This document shows, piece after piece, positions 1 to 8,803 of a stretch of DNA of 33,936 nt. This DNA is from Bacteroidota bacterium (lineage in GTDB: Bacteria > Bacteroidota > Bacteroidia > JABEUT01), in contig JABDAL010000019.1 in NCBI GenBank assembly GCA_013289165.1, forward strand, positions 1-33,936, read 5' to 3'. Position 1 is the stretch's first letter; each line of letters begins with the position of its first letter. The translations under genes and the position numbers were made by a program. The notes beneath the pieces were generated by a model. It did no database searches, was not told where the DNA came from, and worked only from the letters and a program-made list of their open reading frames with translations.

Positions 1-732
1 AGGCACTTTGGAATCATCAAAGCGGTAGTAGGCAATAGATTTACTGTCCGGCGACCAAAAATAGGCACATGTCACCACAAATTCTTCCTCATATACCCAA
101 TCACTCACCCCGTTAAAAACATCATCGGAACCATCGGTGGTGATGCGTTTAGTATTGTATCTGCGTACAGAATTGGACCGGGGAAAATCCCCGACCCCTT
201 CTATAATAGCAGGAGTATCAGTATAGTCAAGCATATTCAATTCATACAGGTCGCCTTTATATACCCATGCCACACTATTTCCATCGGGCGATAGAGTAGC
301 ATACATTACCTTTCTACCATCCATTAGGAGTATAATTCTTTTCTCTGCCCGGTTCCAAACATAATATTGTGCAATGGTGGAATGCCGGTAGATGCTTTCT
401 GTTTTCGTTGAGATTAAAATATTTTTCTCTCCCTTGCCTAATTCATAGTCATCTATTCTCATCTCATACCCTGCTTTTGCAAGCTGGCTGCCGGTTAACA
501 AAGTATCGACAGGCTTTCCGGTGGCATAACTATACGCTACAATTGCCGGCTCCTTTCCGCTCTCTGAAAGAGTTGTGTACTCGTCTCCTTCCGAAGTGGA
601 CCTTAACTCATCTATTCCCTGCGGATGAAATTTGTATTGGGTCCATACATCATCTATAGTGACATTCTGCTTTTGCGAATAAGCGGAAAATGCAACACAT
701 AAAAATAACAGGAGCATAAATTTATTTTTCAT
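1..732 (-). CDS. Dipeptidyl-peptidase IV (S9B) family peptidase, N-terminal part; truncated by window edge
   Basis: Hand translation of the minus strand from ATG at 732 gives 244 codons with no stop: MKNKFMLLLFLCVAFSAYSQ (signal peptide) ... DWVYEEEFVVTCAYFWSPDSKSIAYYRFDDSKVP, the typical DPP-IV beta-propeller motif. Not in the ORF track because the stop lies outside the window. Confidence 0.9.
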   Translation of the reverse strand, partial: MKNKFMLLLFLCVAFSAYSQKQNVTIDDVWTQYKFHPQGIDELRSTSEGDEYTTLSESGKEPAIVAYSYATGKPVDTLLTGSQLAKAGYEMRIDDYELGKGEKNILISTKTESIYRHSTIAQYYVWNRAEKRIILLMDGRKVMYATLSPDGNSVAWVYKGDLYELNMLDYTDTPAIIEGVGDFPRSNSVRRYNTKRITTDGSDDVFNGVSDWVYEEEFVVTCAYFWSPDSKSIAYYRFDDSKVP

Positions 733-737
733 AATAT

Positions 738-2136
738 TTATTGTTTCTTAGGAGCTTTTGTAATATCGTCGAAAGTATTTTGTATTCCGTGGCTTGGGTC
801 GTCAGCCGGGGAACGGAAGAATTTTCCATTAGGGCTAAGCATAAAATATTCCGGCAAAGCTTTTACATCATATTGCTGCATCACCCTGTGGTGTTCATCA
901 AATAAAAAGGTCCATGCAAAATTTTTTATTCGTTTTCAGAAAATTAACCAAATCATTATAGTTTTCGTCCTCATCAATGAACACAAAATTAATTTTCTTC
1001 CCATACTGTTTATGTAGTTCTGGAAGTATCTCCATCTGGCTGATAGATGCACTGCTGCTAGTTTTAAAGAATGCCAGGTAAACGTATTTTCCCCTAAAAT
1101 CGAGTATGCTGTTTATGTCTCCTTTAGAATCTTTCAAGGCAAAATCGGGAGCATTATCTCCCTTCACTACATCCGAAAATGAAGCAAGCATATCTTCTGC
1201 TATTGTTTTATCTTCCATTATCCTGGTAGAGCTGCCGATAGTCTTCAGCAATATTTTAATGTTCTCCTTGTTATAGCCCCTGCTGTAATAAAATTCATAC
1301 AAGCCTTTCAGCAAAACCAGTTCGCAAAGAGAGTCATTGCGCAACAAAGGATTTATTTTCAGCACCTCCATTAAATCGGGATAATCAGGCTTATCAATAA
1401 ATTTTTCAATGTCGCCCCCTTCTCTTGTCAGGGTCATATTGCCCATATAATCTTCAAAATAATCGTTGAAGAATTGCATGTATTGGTAATTATTATATAA
1501 AATTGGTTTACCCTGGATATATTTTTTTGCCAGCGTTTTGTGTCCTTCCAAAATATTATCTCCTATTTCGGCAATGGTATATGTCATGTATCCCAAAAAG
1601 TCAGGGTTATGAATGTCTTTATAACGCAAAAGCATGGCATCATAAAAACTGTCAACATAATGTGCTGCTTCCTTTTTAATAAAGTGCTGGTAATTTTTCA
1701 TCCAGAAATTACTGAACTGGTAATTGAAATCCATAATGAGATTATTCACCTCCGTAGAGTCATCTATATATAATTCCAGGTTCACGGTATGTTCAATATA
1801 TGGATTTTCGTAATGAGTGGTATCCGGAGCAGGAAATACAACCCGGTAATAATTGCCCGGAACCGCATACAGGTCGCCCTTATAATTATCAATACTCAGG
1901 TAAACGTAGGTACAGTTCTTTAATTCATCTAAGTGAAATTTGAATTTCCCGCTATCGCTTATTTCAGCAGAAGCAATTGGCAGAGGTGTATATGTAATAA
2001 AATCTTTATACGTGGACAGGTTGACCGTTTTGCCTTTATAGGCAGGGGCATACCCCTCAATGGTCGCAGGCTGGGCTTGAACAAATGCCGGCAGGAGCCA
2101 CACACAGGCACTTACATATTTCTTGTAAAATGACAT
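738..2136 (-). pseudogene. Thioredoxin-fold (TlpA/AhpC-like) secreted protein, apparently frameshifted near its C-terminus (in-frame ORF 898-2136 plus a +1-frame continuation to TAA at 738-740)
   Basis: Signal peptide MSFYKKYVSACVWLLPAFVQAQ; C-terminal AlkyI-hydroperoxide/TlpA-like core VKGDNAPDFALKDSKGD...FRGKYVYLAFFKTSSSASISQMEILPELHKQYGKKINFVFIDED. The frame breaks at A6T4 (plus 918-927). In the other frame it continues NFAWTFLFDEHHRVMQQYDVKALPEYFMLSPNGKFFRSPADDPSHGIQNTFDDITKAPKKQ*, the expected end of a Trx fold. Length 738-2136 minus 1 nt is divisible by 3. Confidence 0.8.
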
Positions 2137-2138
2137 GG

Positions 2139-2600
2139 TTATTTTAGCTCAATACCCGATGGAATAAATTGGCTCACATCTCCTCCATGTCTTAAAATTT
2201 CACGAATAATGGTGGAACGAATACCCGAAAATTCGGGAAGAGTGAGCATGAATATAGTTTCCAAAGTGGGTTCCATCATCCGGTTCATTTGGGCAATATT
2301 GCTTTCATATTCAAAATCGGTAACAGAGCGCAACCCGCGCAGAATGTACCGGGCATTATGTTTCCGGCAAAACTCGACAGTGAGGGAGGAATAATCAACT
2401 ACTTTTATTTTAGGCTCCGAAGCAAATATTTGTTCCAGCCATTTTTTACGTTTCTCCAGCGGAAACATGTACGATTTGGTGGAATTACTCCCGATAGCTA
2501 CAATAATAAAATCGAACAAAGGCAATGCCCTATGCACGATTGATTCATGCCCTTTGGTAACAGGGTCAAATGAACCGGGGAATACTGCTATTCGGGACAT
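2139..2600 (-). CDS. coaD: Pantetheine-phosphate adenylyltransferase
   Basis: MSRIAVFPGSFDPVTKGHESIVHRAL...RGLRSVTDFEYESNIAQMNRMMEPTLETIFM...GIRSTIIREILRHGGDVSQFIP; full-length CoaD nucleotidyltransferase motifs. Confidence 0.97.
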   Translation of the reverse strand: MSRIAVFPGSFDPVTKGHESIVHRALPLFDFIIVAIGSNSTKSYMFPLEKRKKWLEQIFASEPKIKVVDYSSLTVEFCRKHNARYILRGLRSVTDFEYESNIAQMNRMMEPTLETIFMLTLPEFSGIRSTIIREILRHGGDVSQFIPSGIELK

Positions 2601-2642
2601 AAATTCAGAATTATGAATGAAGGAGAACAGTAAATCTTAACG

Positions 2643-2650
2643 CAAATATA
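2643..2650 (-). promoter_or_regulatory. Bacteroidota sigma-A -7-type element upstream of coaD
   Basis: Minus strand TATATTTG, matching TAnnTTTG, about 43 nt upstream of coaD ATG. Confidence 0.5.
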
Positions 2651-2771
2651 ATTATTTGACAAGGATATGCCATGTTGGTACGGAAAAGAAGGTTGGAGGT
2701 TACTTGGAAATTATTAACGATAGTCCCTTTTAGTGTGGAAGATGAATTAATATCTAAGTTGTAAGAACCTC

Positions 2772-3125
2772 TTATTGTACAGGAAAACAAACACGAAGTA
2801 GTTGAAGAATAGCCAAAATACAAATACACAGCCATATTCCAAGTAAAGTACCGGAAGCAATCTTCTCCCTTTTCAATCCAATTATATACCCGGTGAGTGT
2901 AGCTGCCAATAAAACAAGTGATGCGTAACTCAGAAATAAGTGACCCGGGTAATGCTGTATTTGAAAAACGAGCCAAAATAAATATGTAATACTCCCCAAA
3001 AGTCCAGTCAGCCTATACCATGCTTTTGGCTTTTCCTTGACAAATACAAAAACAGAATAAATTATAAAATAGAGTATAAGAAGAAGAGCGAAAACGTTTA
3101 ATAGTATGAGAAAGGGCATATTCAT
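2772..3125 (-). CDS. Hypothetical small integral membrane protein (about 4 predicted TM segments)
   Basis: 117 aa, strongly hydrophobic segments (MPFLILLNVFALLLILYFIIYSVFVFV..., LFLSYASLVLLAATLTGYIIGL..., GIWLCICILAILQLL); same strand and close to the tktC gene. Confidence 0.65.
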   Translation of the reverse strand: MNMPFLILLNVFALLLILYFIIYSVFVFVKEKPKAWYRLTGLLGSITYLFWLVFQIQHYPGHLFLSYASLVLLAATLTGYIIGLKREKIASGTLLGIWLCICILAILQLLRVCFPVQ

Positions 3126-3150
3126 ATTCCCAATATAAGAGTGTTATCCT

Positions 3151-4116
3151 CTATACCTCCACCATCTTCCTGCTAATTACCTTTTCTGCGGCGCTTACAA
3201 TATCGGGAACATCTAAACCATATTTTTTCATGAGTTCATCGGGGGTGCCGCTTTCGCCAAAGGTGTCTTTCACCGCAACAAATTCCATGGGAGTAGGCAG
3301 TTCTTTGGCTAATACGTGAGCAATGCTTTCTCCAAGTCCGCCATACATATTATGTTCCTCAGCGGAAACCACGCACTTTGTTTTTTTCACCGATTGAAAA
3401 ATAGCGGCTTCATCAAGCGGCTTGATGGTATGAATATTTATCACCTCAGCAGAAATACCTTTTTCTCTTAATATGGATTCTGCTTCCAGCGCTTTCCACA
3501 AAAGATGCCCCGTTGCAAAAATACTAACGTCAGTGCCTTCAATAAAAGTGATTGCTTTACCTATTTCAAAATTCTGGTCAGCGGGAGTAAATACCGGTAT
3601 CGCAGGCCTGCCAAAGCGCAAATAAACCGGCCCCACATGCTTTGCAATAGCAAGCGTAGCAGCTTTAGTTTGGTTAAAATCACAAGGATTGATAACAGTC
3701 ATGCCCGGCAGCATCTTCATCAGCCCAATGTCTTCCAATATCTGGTGTGTAGCACCATCTTCGCCAAGCGTAAGTCCCGCATGAGATGCGCATATTTTTA
3801 CATTTTTACGCGAATAGGCAATAGACTGGCGTATTTGGTCATAAACCCTCCCGGTAGAAAAATTGGCAAATGTTCCCGTAAAAGGAATATAGCCTCCAAT
3901 GGTGAGTCCGGCAGCTATACCCATCATATTAGCTTCGGCAATGCCCACCTGAAAAAAACGTTCAGGATATTTTTTAGCAAATGCATCCATTTTCAGCGAA
4001 CCTGTAAGATCAGCACAAAGGGCAACTACATTCGGGTTTTTATCTCCAAGCTCAAGCAGTCCTACCCCGAATCCTGAGCGGGTATCTTTCTTTTCTGTAT
4101 ACGAATATCTATTCAT
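3151..4116 (-). CDS. Transketolase, C-terminal subunit (pyrimidine-binding and C-terminal domains)
   Basis: MNRYSYTEKKDTRSGFGVGLLELGDKNPNVVALCADLTGSLKMDAFAKKYPERFFQVGIAEANMMGIAAGLTIGGYIPFTGTFANFSTGRVYDQIRQSIAYSRKNVKICASHAGLTLGEDGATHQ; classic split transketolase beta part. Confidence 0.95.
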   Translation of the reverse strand: MNRYSYTEKKDTRSGFGVGLLELGDKNPNVVALCADLTGSLKMDAFAKKYPERFFQVGIAEANMMGIAAGLTIGGYIPFTGTFANFSTGRVYDQIRQSIAYSRKNVKICASHAGLTLGEDGATHQILEDIGLMKMLPGMTVINPCDFNQTKAATLAIAKHVGPVYLRFGRPAIPVFTPADQNFEIGKAITFIEGTDVSIFATGHLLWKALEAESILREKGISAEVINIHTIKPLDEAAIFQSVKKTKCVVSAEEHNMYGGLGESIAHVLAKELPTPMEFVAVKDTFGESGTPDELMKKYGLDVPDIVSAAEKVISRKMVEV

Positions 4117-4128
4117 ACTAACATTTGT

Positions 4129-5505
4129 TTATTCAATATTTACAATAGTGGAAGCTCCCGGTTTCACCTCAAAACCATTATCAACGGTAAAGATAGTTTG
4201 TTTAACATCCTGCGGGCGATATATGATGCGGTACCTGCCCGGCTGTAAGGTTATTACCTGTTTTGCAGCCAATTTATCAATGTTACAAACCCACACTATT
4301 TTACCTCCGTTATCTTCATAAATACTGCCGGGCCCGATGGTGTGCTTGTTAATAGTCACCACTCCCGCCTCGGGTATAGTAACCGTAGTGGTTGAACTTT
4401 GTGAAACTCTTACCCCGCTTTCATATATCCTGGGCAGCGTAAGGATTTCCATATCGTACTTACCCGTCAAATACTTTTCAGTGGATTCTACATATTGCAC
4501 ATTGAGTATATTGTCATCATCGTGTTTCTTTATGATAACACCGAGGCTCTTGTAATCGTTTTCATCTCCCGCCATCACAAAATGTAAATAACCCTGGGGG
4601 GCATCCAGCACTATAATATTATGCTTCCCCGATGTGAGAGTAATATTACTTTTCTCCACTTCGGGTATAGTATGTACAACCAAATGGTAAGTAACATTCG
4701 GATCAAGATATATGGTATCGGGATTGCCGTAATCATTTATAGTGTGCATAAAATCATAAATCCTCCTGCCGGTAACCTGATCATAAAAAGTCATAGCAAC
4801 ATCTGTTTCAGTGGGCTTTTCTCCGGCATCCATTAAATTCACTTGGGCAGTAGTATTATTGAGAGCCTGGGTAATGACGATCTTCAGCACATTCCTAAAG
4901 TTTTCTTCCTGCTTCACATCAAAAAATTTCCCTACACAACTATATGCCCCGCTAAAATCTTCGTTGCCTATGCCAATTATAAATGGGCGAAGATTAATTC
5001 CTTTATTGTGCAGTTGCTTCGACACTTCGCAGGGGTCGCCACCGCATTCTTCTATCCCATCTGTGATAAGTATAATAACATCATGACAATTCGTGCAGGG
5101 GGTAAAATCATTGGCGCATTTTCCCAGTGTGTAGGCTATGGGTGTGGTTCCTTGCGGTGATATAGACTTTATAGCATATTCTATTTTCAACCCGGTATTG
5201 ACGCCAATGGGAACAAGTAAACGGGTATCTTCACAATTGCGGTTAGGGTAAAGAGAGTAGTCGGCTCCTAATGTACGCAAGCCCATTTCCAAATTTGGCA
5301 CATTGCGGATGCTGTCTATTATCTCGATAAGAATTTGTTTGGCAACATCAATTTTTATATTCTTGTCCCAGGTATCGGACATGCTGAAAGATGCATCAAA
5401 TATAAAAAGTACCCGTGTAGTTAAATGTTGCTGCTTAGGTTGTGCCCACGCGCCTGGGGCGAGCAACAATAAAATAAAAAAGAATAGTGCAGATAATTTT
5501 TTCAC
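4129..5505 (-). CDS. Secreted von Willebrand factor type A (VWA) domain protein
   Basis: Signal peptide MKKLSALFFFILLLLAPGAWAQ; MIDAS-type motif LFIFDASFSMSD (DxSxS); ITDGIEECGGDPCEV; beta-rich C-terminus. 458 aa. Confidence 0.9.
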   Translation of the reverse strand: MKKLSALFFFILLLLAPGAWAQPKQQHLTTRVLFIFDASFSMSDTWDKNIKIDVAKQILIEIIDSIRNVPNLEMGLRTLGADYSLYPNRNCEDTRLLVPIGVNTGLKIEYAIKSISPQGTTPIAYTLGKCANDFTPCTNCHDVIILITDGIEECGGDPCEVSKQLHNKGINLRPFIIGIGNEDFSGAYSCVGKFFDVKQEENFRNVLKIVITQALNNTTAQVNLMDAGEKPTETDVAMTFYDQVTGRRIYDFMHTINDYGNPDTIYLDPNVTYHLVVHTIPEVEKSNITLTSGKHNIIVLDAPQGYLHFVMAGDENDYKSLGVIIKKHDDDNILNVQYVESTEKYLTGKYDMEILTLPRIYESGVRVSQSSTTTVTIPEAGVVTINKHTIGPGSIYEDNGGKIVWVCNIDKLAAKQVITLQPGRYRIIYRPQDVKQTIFTVDNGFEVKPGASTIVNIE

Positions 5506-5537
5506 GAATTATTATTACCTATTCATTCATAATTGTC

Positions 5538-6383
5538 TTAGTAATCTCCTAGTGTCTCTTCAAGTTGGGCAAGAGATTTCTGTAACTCTTCTGCATTAGG
5601 AGCCGTACCGTGCCACTTGTGTTTATCTTCCATAAAGTCTACACCCTTACCCAAAATAGTTTTCATTAGTATCATTACAGGCTTGCCTTTGCCTGTATGT
5701 TGCTGTGCCTCCTTCAATGTTGCTATTACATTTTCAATATCGTTGCCATTGCTTTCTAATACAATCCACCCGAAAGCCTGCCATTTAACTTTTAAATCAC
5801 CTAACGGAAGTACCTCGTCTGTCTTTCCGTCTATTTGTATACCATTCAAGTCAAGGGAACATATAATATTATCTACCTTATGAGCGGCAGCAAACATAGC
5901 TGCTTCCCATATCTGTCCTTCCTCCATTTCGCCATCGCTCTGCAGGGTGTACACAAAGTTTTTATCTCCGTTTAATTTTTTCGCCAGTGCAGCGCCTACT
6001 GCTACCGATAAGCCCTGGCCAAGGGAGCCGGAAGACATCCGTATGCCGGGCAATTTTTCTGCCGTAGTGGGATGCCCTTGTAAACGGGAATTTATACGAC
6101 GGAATGTACCCAACTCACTCACAGGGAAAAATCCCCTGTGTGCTAAAACACTATACCAAACAGGCGAGACATGCCCATTGGAAAGAAAAAATACATCTTC
6201 ATTTTTGCCATCCATATCAAAAGCTGAAGGATTGACATTCATGATTTCATAGTAGAGGGCCACGAAAAATTCAGTGCAACCAAGTGAGCCGCCCGGGTGG
6301 CCCGAATTGACGGCTGAAGTCATGCGTACAATATCCCTACGCACCTGGGAGCAGATTTTTTTAAGTTCAGGGATGGATGCCAC
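5538..6383 (-). CDS. Transketolase, N-terminal (thiamine-diphosphate-binding) subunit
   Basis: MASIPELKKICSQVRRDIVRMTSAVNSGHPGGSLGCTEFFVALYYEIMNVNP...GSLGQGLSVAVGAALAKKL...QSDGEMEEGQIWEAAMFAAAHKVDNIICSLDLNGIQIDG. Confidence 0.96.
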   Translation of the reverse strand: MASIPELKKICSQVRRDIVRMTSAVNSGHPGGSLGCTEFFVALYYEIMNVNPSAFDMDGKNEDVFFLSNGHVSPVWYSVLAHRGFFPVSELGTFRRINSRLQGHPTTAEKLPGIRMSSGSLGQGLSVAVGAALAKKLNGDKNFVYTLQSDGEMEEGQIWEAAMFAAAHKVDNIICSLDLNGIQIDGKTDEVLPLGDLKVKWQAFGWIVLESNGNDIENVIATLKEAQQHTGKGKPVMILMKTILGKGVDFMEDKHKWHGTAPNAEELQKSLAQLEETLGDY

Positions 6384-6406
6384 GGCAATTATGTTTTGAG
6401 GATGCT

Positions 6407-6414
6407 CAAAAGTA
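6407..6414 (-). promoter_or_regulatory. Bacteroidota -7-type element upstream of transketolase N-terminal subunit
   Basis: Minus strand TACTTTTG, matching TAnnTTTG, about 24 nt upstream of the ATG. Confidence 0.5.
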
Positions 6415-6504
6415 AATAGATTTTTACCCCTCCTTTATGCTTTGTTAATAACAAGAGAAGAATGTTGAAAAGTAATCAGGGGTCATTATGAATTGCTTTT
6501 ACTC

Positions 6505-6512
6505 TATTTTTG
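6505..6512 (+). promoter_or_regulatory. Bacteroidota -7-type element upstream of ychF
   Basis: TATTTTTG, matching TAnnTTTG, 16 nt upstream of the GTG start. Confidence 0.5.
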
Positions 6513-6528
6513 CAGCAAATTTTATTAA

Positions 6529-7626
6529 GTGAGTTTAAAATGTGGTATAGTAGGGTTGCCTAATGTGGGTAAATCAACCCTTTTTAATTGCCTTTCGAAT
6601 GCAAAGGCACAGGCAGCTAATTTTCCGTTTTGTACAATTGAGCCAAATATTGGCGTAATTAATGTACCCGATGAACGACTGGAAGTACTTGCCAAGCTTG
6701 TTAATCCGCAAAAAATAGTTCCGGCTACGGTAGAGATTGTAGATATTGCCGGGCTCGTGAAAGGAGCCAGTAAAGGCGAAGGCTTAGGTAACCAGTTTTT
6801 GGGAAATATAAGGGAGTGTGATGCTATTCTCCATGTATTACGCTGTTTTGATGACCCCAATGTTATTCACGTGGAGGGTTCAGTACATCCTTTGCGTGAC
6901 AAGGAAATTATTGATATAGAATTACAGTTGAAAGATTTTGAAACGGTGGAGAAAAGGCTTGCCCGTGTTTCGAAAGCTGCCAAAGCAGGAAACGATAAAG
7001 ATGCTAAAAAGGAATTGGATATCCTCAATGCCTACTACAAAGTATTATCGGAACAAAAATCTGCAAGAAATGTTGTATTGTCTCCCGAAGATAAAATACT
7101 AGTACAGGACCTACACCTGCTTACAGATAAGCCTGTGTTATATGTCTGCAATGTAGACCAGTCTTCGTTGAAAGGAAATAAATATACCGATGCAGTGAAA
7201 GAAGCCGTGAAGGGCGAAAATGCGGAAGTACTGCTAATAGATGCCGGCATAGAAGCAGAAATAACCCAACTGGAAAGTGCGGACGACCGCAAAGCCTTTT
7301 TAGATGAAATGGGACTGGATGAACCGGGAGTAAATAAGTTGATAAAAGCTGCCTATAAATTATTGAACCTGTCCACCTACTTTACAGCCGGAGAAATGGA
7401 GGTCAGGGCATGGACCATCCATAAGGGAGACAAGGCTCCCCAAGCTGCCGGAGTTATCCATACCGATTTTGAAAAGGGATTTATTAAAGCAGAAGTGATA
7501 GCCTATGAGGATTTCGTGAAATATGGCTCTGAAAGTGCCTGCCGCGATGTAGGAAAATTAATGATACAGGGAAAAGACTATGTAATGAAGGATGGTGATG
7601 TGGTGCACTTCCGCTTTAACGTATAA
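6529..7626 (+). CDS. ychF: Redox-regulated ATPase / ribosome-binding GTPase-family protein YchF (GTG start)
   Basis: CGIVGLPNVGKSTLFNCLSNAKAQAANFPFCTIEPNIGVINVPDERL...FTAGEMEVRAWTIHKGDKAPQAAGVIHTDFEKGFIKAEVIAYEDFVKYGSE (TGS-like C-terminus). Start codon read from sequence is GTG at 6529. Confidence 0.98.
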   Translation: MSLKCGIVGLPNVGKSTLFNCLSNAKAQAANFPFCTIEPNIGVINVPDERLEVLAKLVNPQKIVPATVEIVDIAGLVKGASKGEGLGNQFLGNIRECDAILHVLRCFDDPNVIHVEGSVHPLRDKEIIDIELQLKDFETVEKRLARVSKAAKAGNDKDAKKELDILNAYYKVLSEQKSARNVVLSPEDKILVQDLHLLTDKPVLYVCNVDQSSLKGNKYTDAVKEAVKGENAEVLLIDAGIEAEITQLESADDRKAFLDEMGLDEPGVNKLIKAAYKLLNLSTYFTAGEMEVRAWTIHKGDKAPQAAGVIHTDFEKGFIKAEVIAYEDFVKYGSESACRDVGKLMIQGKDYVMKDGDVVHFRFNV

Positions 7627-7688
7627 GCATCTTTCACGGGCTTAAAAATCACACAAAAGAAACATTTTCACTATCTTGGCATCCTGTT

Positions 7689-8699
7689 ATGAAAAATAAT
7701 CGCGGCATAATTCTACTTGCAATAATATTAATACTCATTGCACTTTTTTTCCATTTTTTCAAGAGCGGATTTTCTACTATCGGCAGCAGCGACAATGATT
7801 TTGCGGTAAAGGACACGGGCAGTATCACCAAAATATTTCTTGCCGATAAAAATAACCAGTCTGTAACCTTAACAAGGACAGGGAAAGGAACCTGGCTGGT
7901 GAATAATCATTTTGAGGTGAGAAGCGATGCCATGAACACACTTCTGTATACTATTAATATGCTCACGGTAAAAAACGTGATTGACCCTCGTTCCTGGAAT
8001 ACAGTTATTCAAAATATAGCTATACAGGCTACTAAAGTAGAACTGTACGAAGGGGATAAACGAGTGAAGGTTTATTATGTAGGCGGAGAAACTTCCGATG
8101 AACTTGGAACATACATGATACTTGCCGACCCCGAAACAGAAACAAACTACAAACAGCCCTATGTTGTTTACATTCCCGGATTCGACGGATACCTCACCAC
8201 GCGGTTCTTTATTAAGGAAGATGACTGGCGCGACAGGACCATTTGCCAATATTACCCCTACGACCTAAAATCGGTTTCCATCGAATATCCTGTAGTTGAT
8301 TCTTCTTTCCGCATCACGGTTGCAGGTAAAAACCAATTTATGATGGATAACCCTCTGACAGGGAAAAAAATAGCCCATCTTGATACCCTGGTTGTAAAGC
8401 AATTTCTTACTTACTTCCAAAGTTTATCCTGGGAAGTGACTGCTCCCGCAACAAAAAAGGATTCTATTTTAAATTCTTCTCCTTTAGCAATTATGAGAAT
8501 TGAGGATGCAAAGGGAAAAGTAACAACCTTGAAGCTATTCCATAGGAAACCGGCAGACAACGTTGTGGCAAAGTATGGTATCAACTATAAATATGACCCC
8601 GACAGGCTGTTTGCACTCGTCAATAACAAAGATTTTGTTGTGATTCAATATTTTGTATTCGGGAAAATTCTACAGCCCGCTTCCTATTTTTCCTATTAA
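7689..8699 (+). CDS. Membrane-anchored DUF4340-like protein
   Basis: N-terminal TM (IILLAIILILIALFFHFF), then repeated 'ITKIFLADKNNQSVTLTRTGKGTWLVNNHFEVRSDAMNTLLYTI' architecture resembling DUF4340; family assignment is from memory and not searched. Confidence 0.7.
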   Translation: MKNNRGIILLAIILILIALFFHFFKSGFSTIGSSDNDFAVKDTGSITKIFLADKNNQSVTLTRTGKGTWLVNNHFEVRSDAMNTLLYTINMLTVKNVIDPRSWNTVIQNIAIQATKVELYEGDKRVKVYYVGGETSDELGTYMILADPETETNYKQPYVVYIPGFDGYLTTRFFIKEDDWRDRTICQYYPYDLKSVSIEYPVVDSSFRITVAGKNQFMMDNPLTGKKIAHLDTLVVKQFLTYFQSLSWEVTAPATKKDSILNSSPLAIMRIEDAKGKVTTLKLFHRKPADNVVAKYGINYKYDPDRLFALVNNKDFVVIQYFVFGKILQPASYFSY

Positions 8700-8768
8700 A
8701 CAGGGAATTTGTTGAAAAATAGTGAATAACTAAAGTTCTCCCCTACCCTCTTTTGAGTTGCGAGTTTC

Positions 8769-8776
8769 TACTTTTG
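8769..8776 (+). promoter_or_regulatory. Bacteroidota -7-type element upstream of dnaN
   Basis: TACTTTTG, matching TAnnTTTG, about 27 nt upstream of the dnaN ATG. Confidence 0.5.
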
Positions 8777-8803
8777 TTGTTTTAAGGATTAAACTAAATC
8801 AAA

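Noticed and set aside
369-659. Plus-strand 96-aa ORF
   Set aside because: Antisense to the clear DPP-IV coding frame on the minus strand; no recognisable protein features.
918-927. Programmed ribosomal frameshift as explanation for the Trx-fold gene break
   Set aside because: The needed shift is +1 (or -2); the A6T4 context is not a canonical -1 slippery heptamer for this direction and no downstream pseudoknot was evident by eye. An indel is simpler.
2611-2976. Minus-strand 121-aa ORF overlapping the 4-TM gene
   Set aside because: Overlaps 2772-3125 in another frame, lacks plausible domain content; the 4-TM frame has a coherent hydrophobicity pattern.
3505-4077. 190-aa plus-strand ORF opposite tktC
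   Set aside because: Antisense shadow of a conserved transketolase frame; no domain signal.
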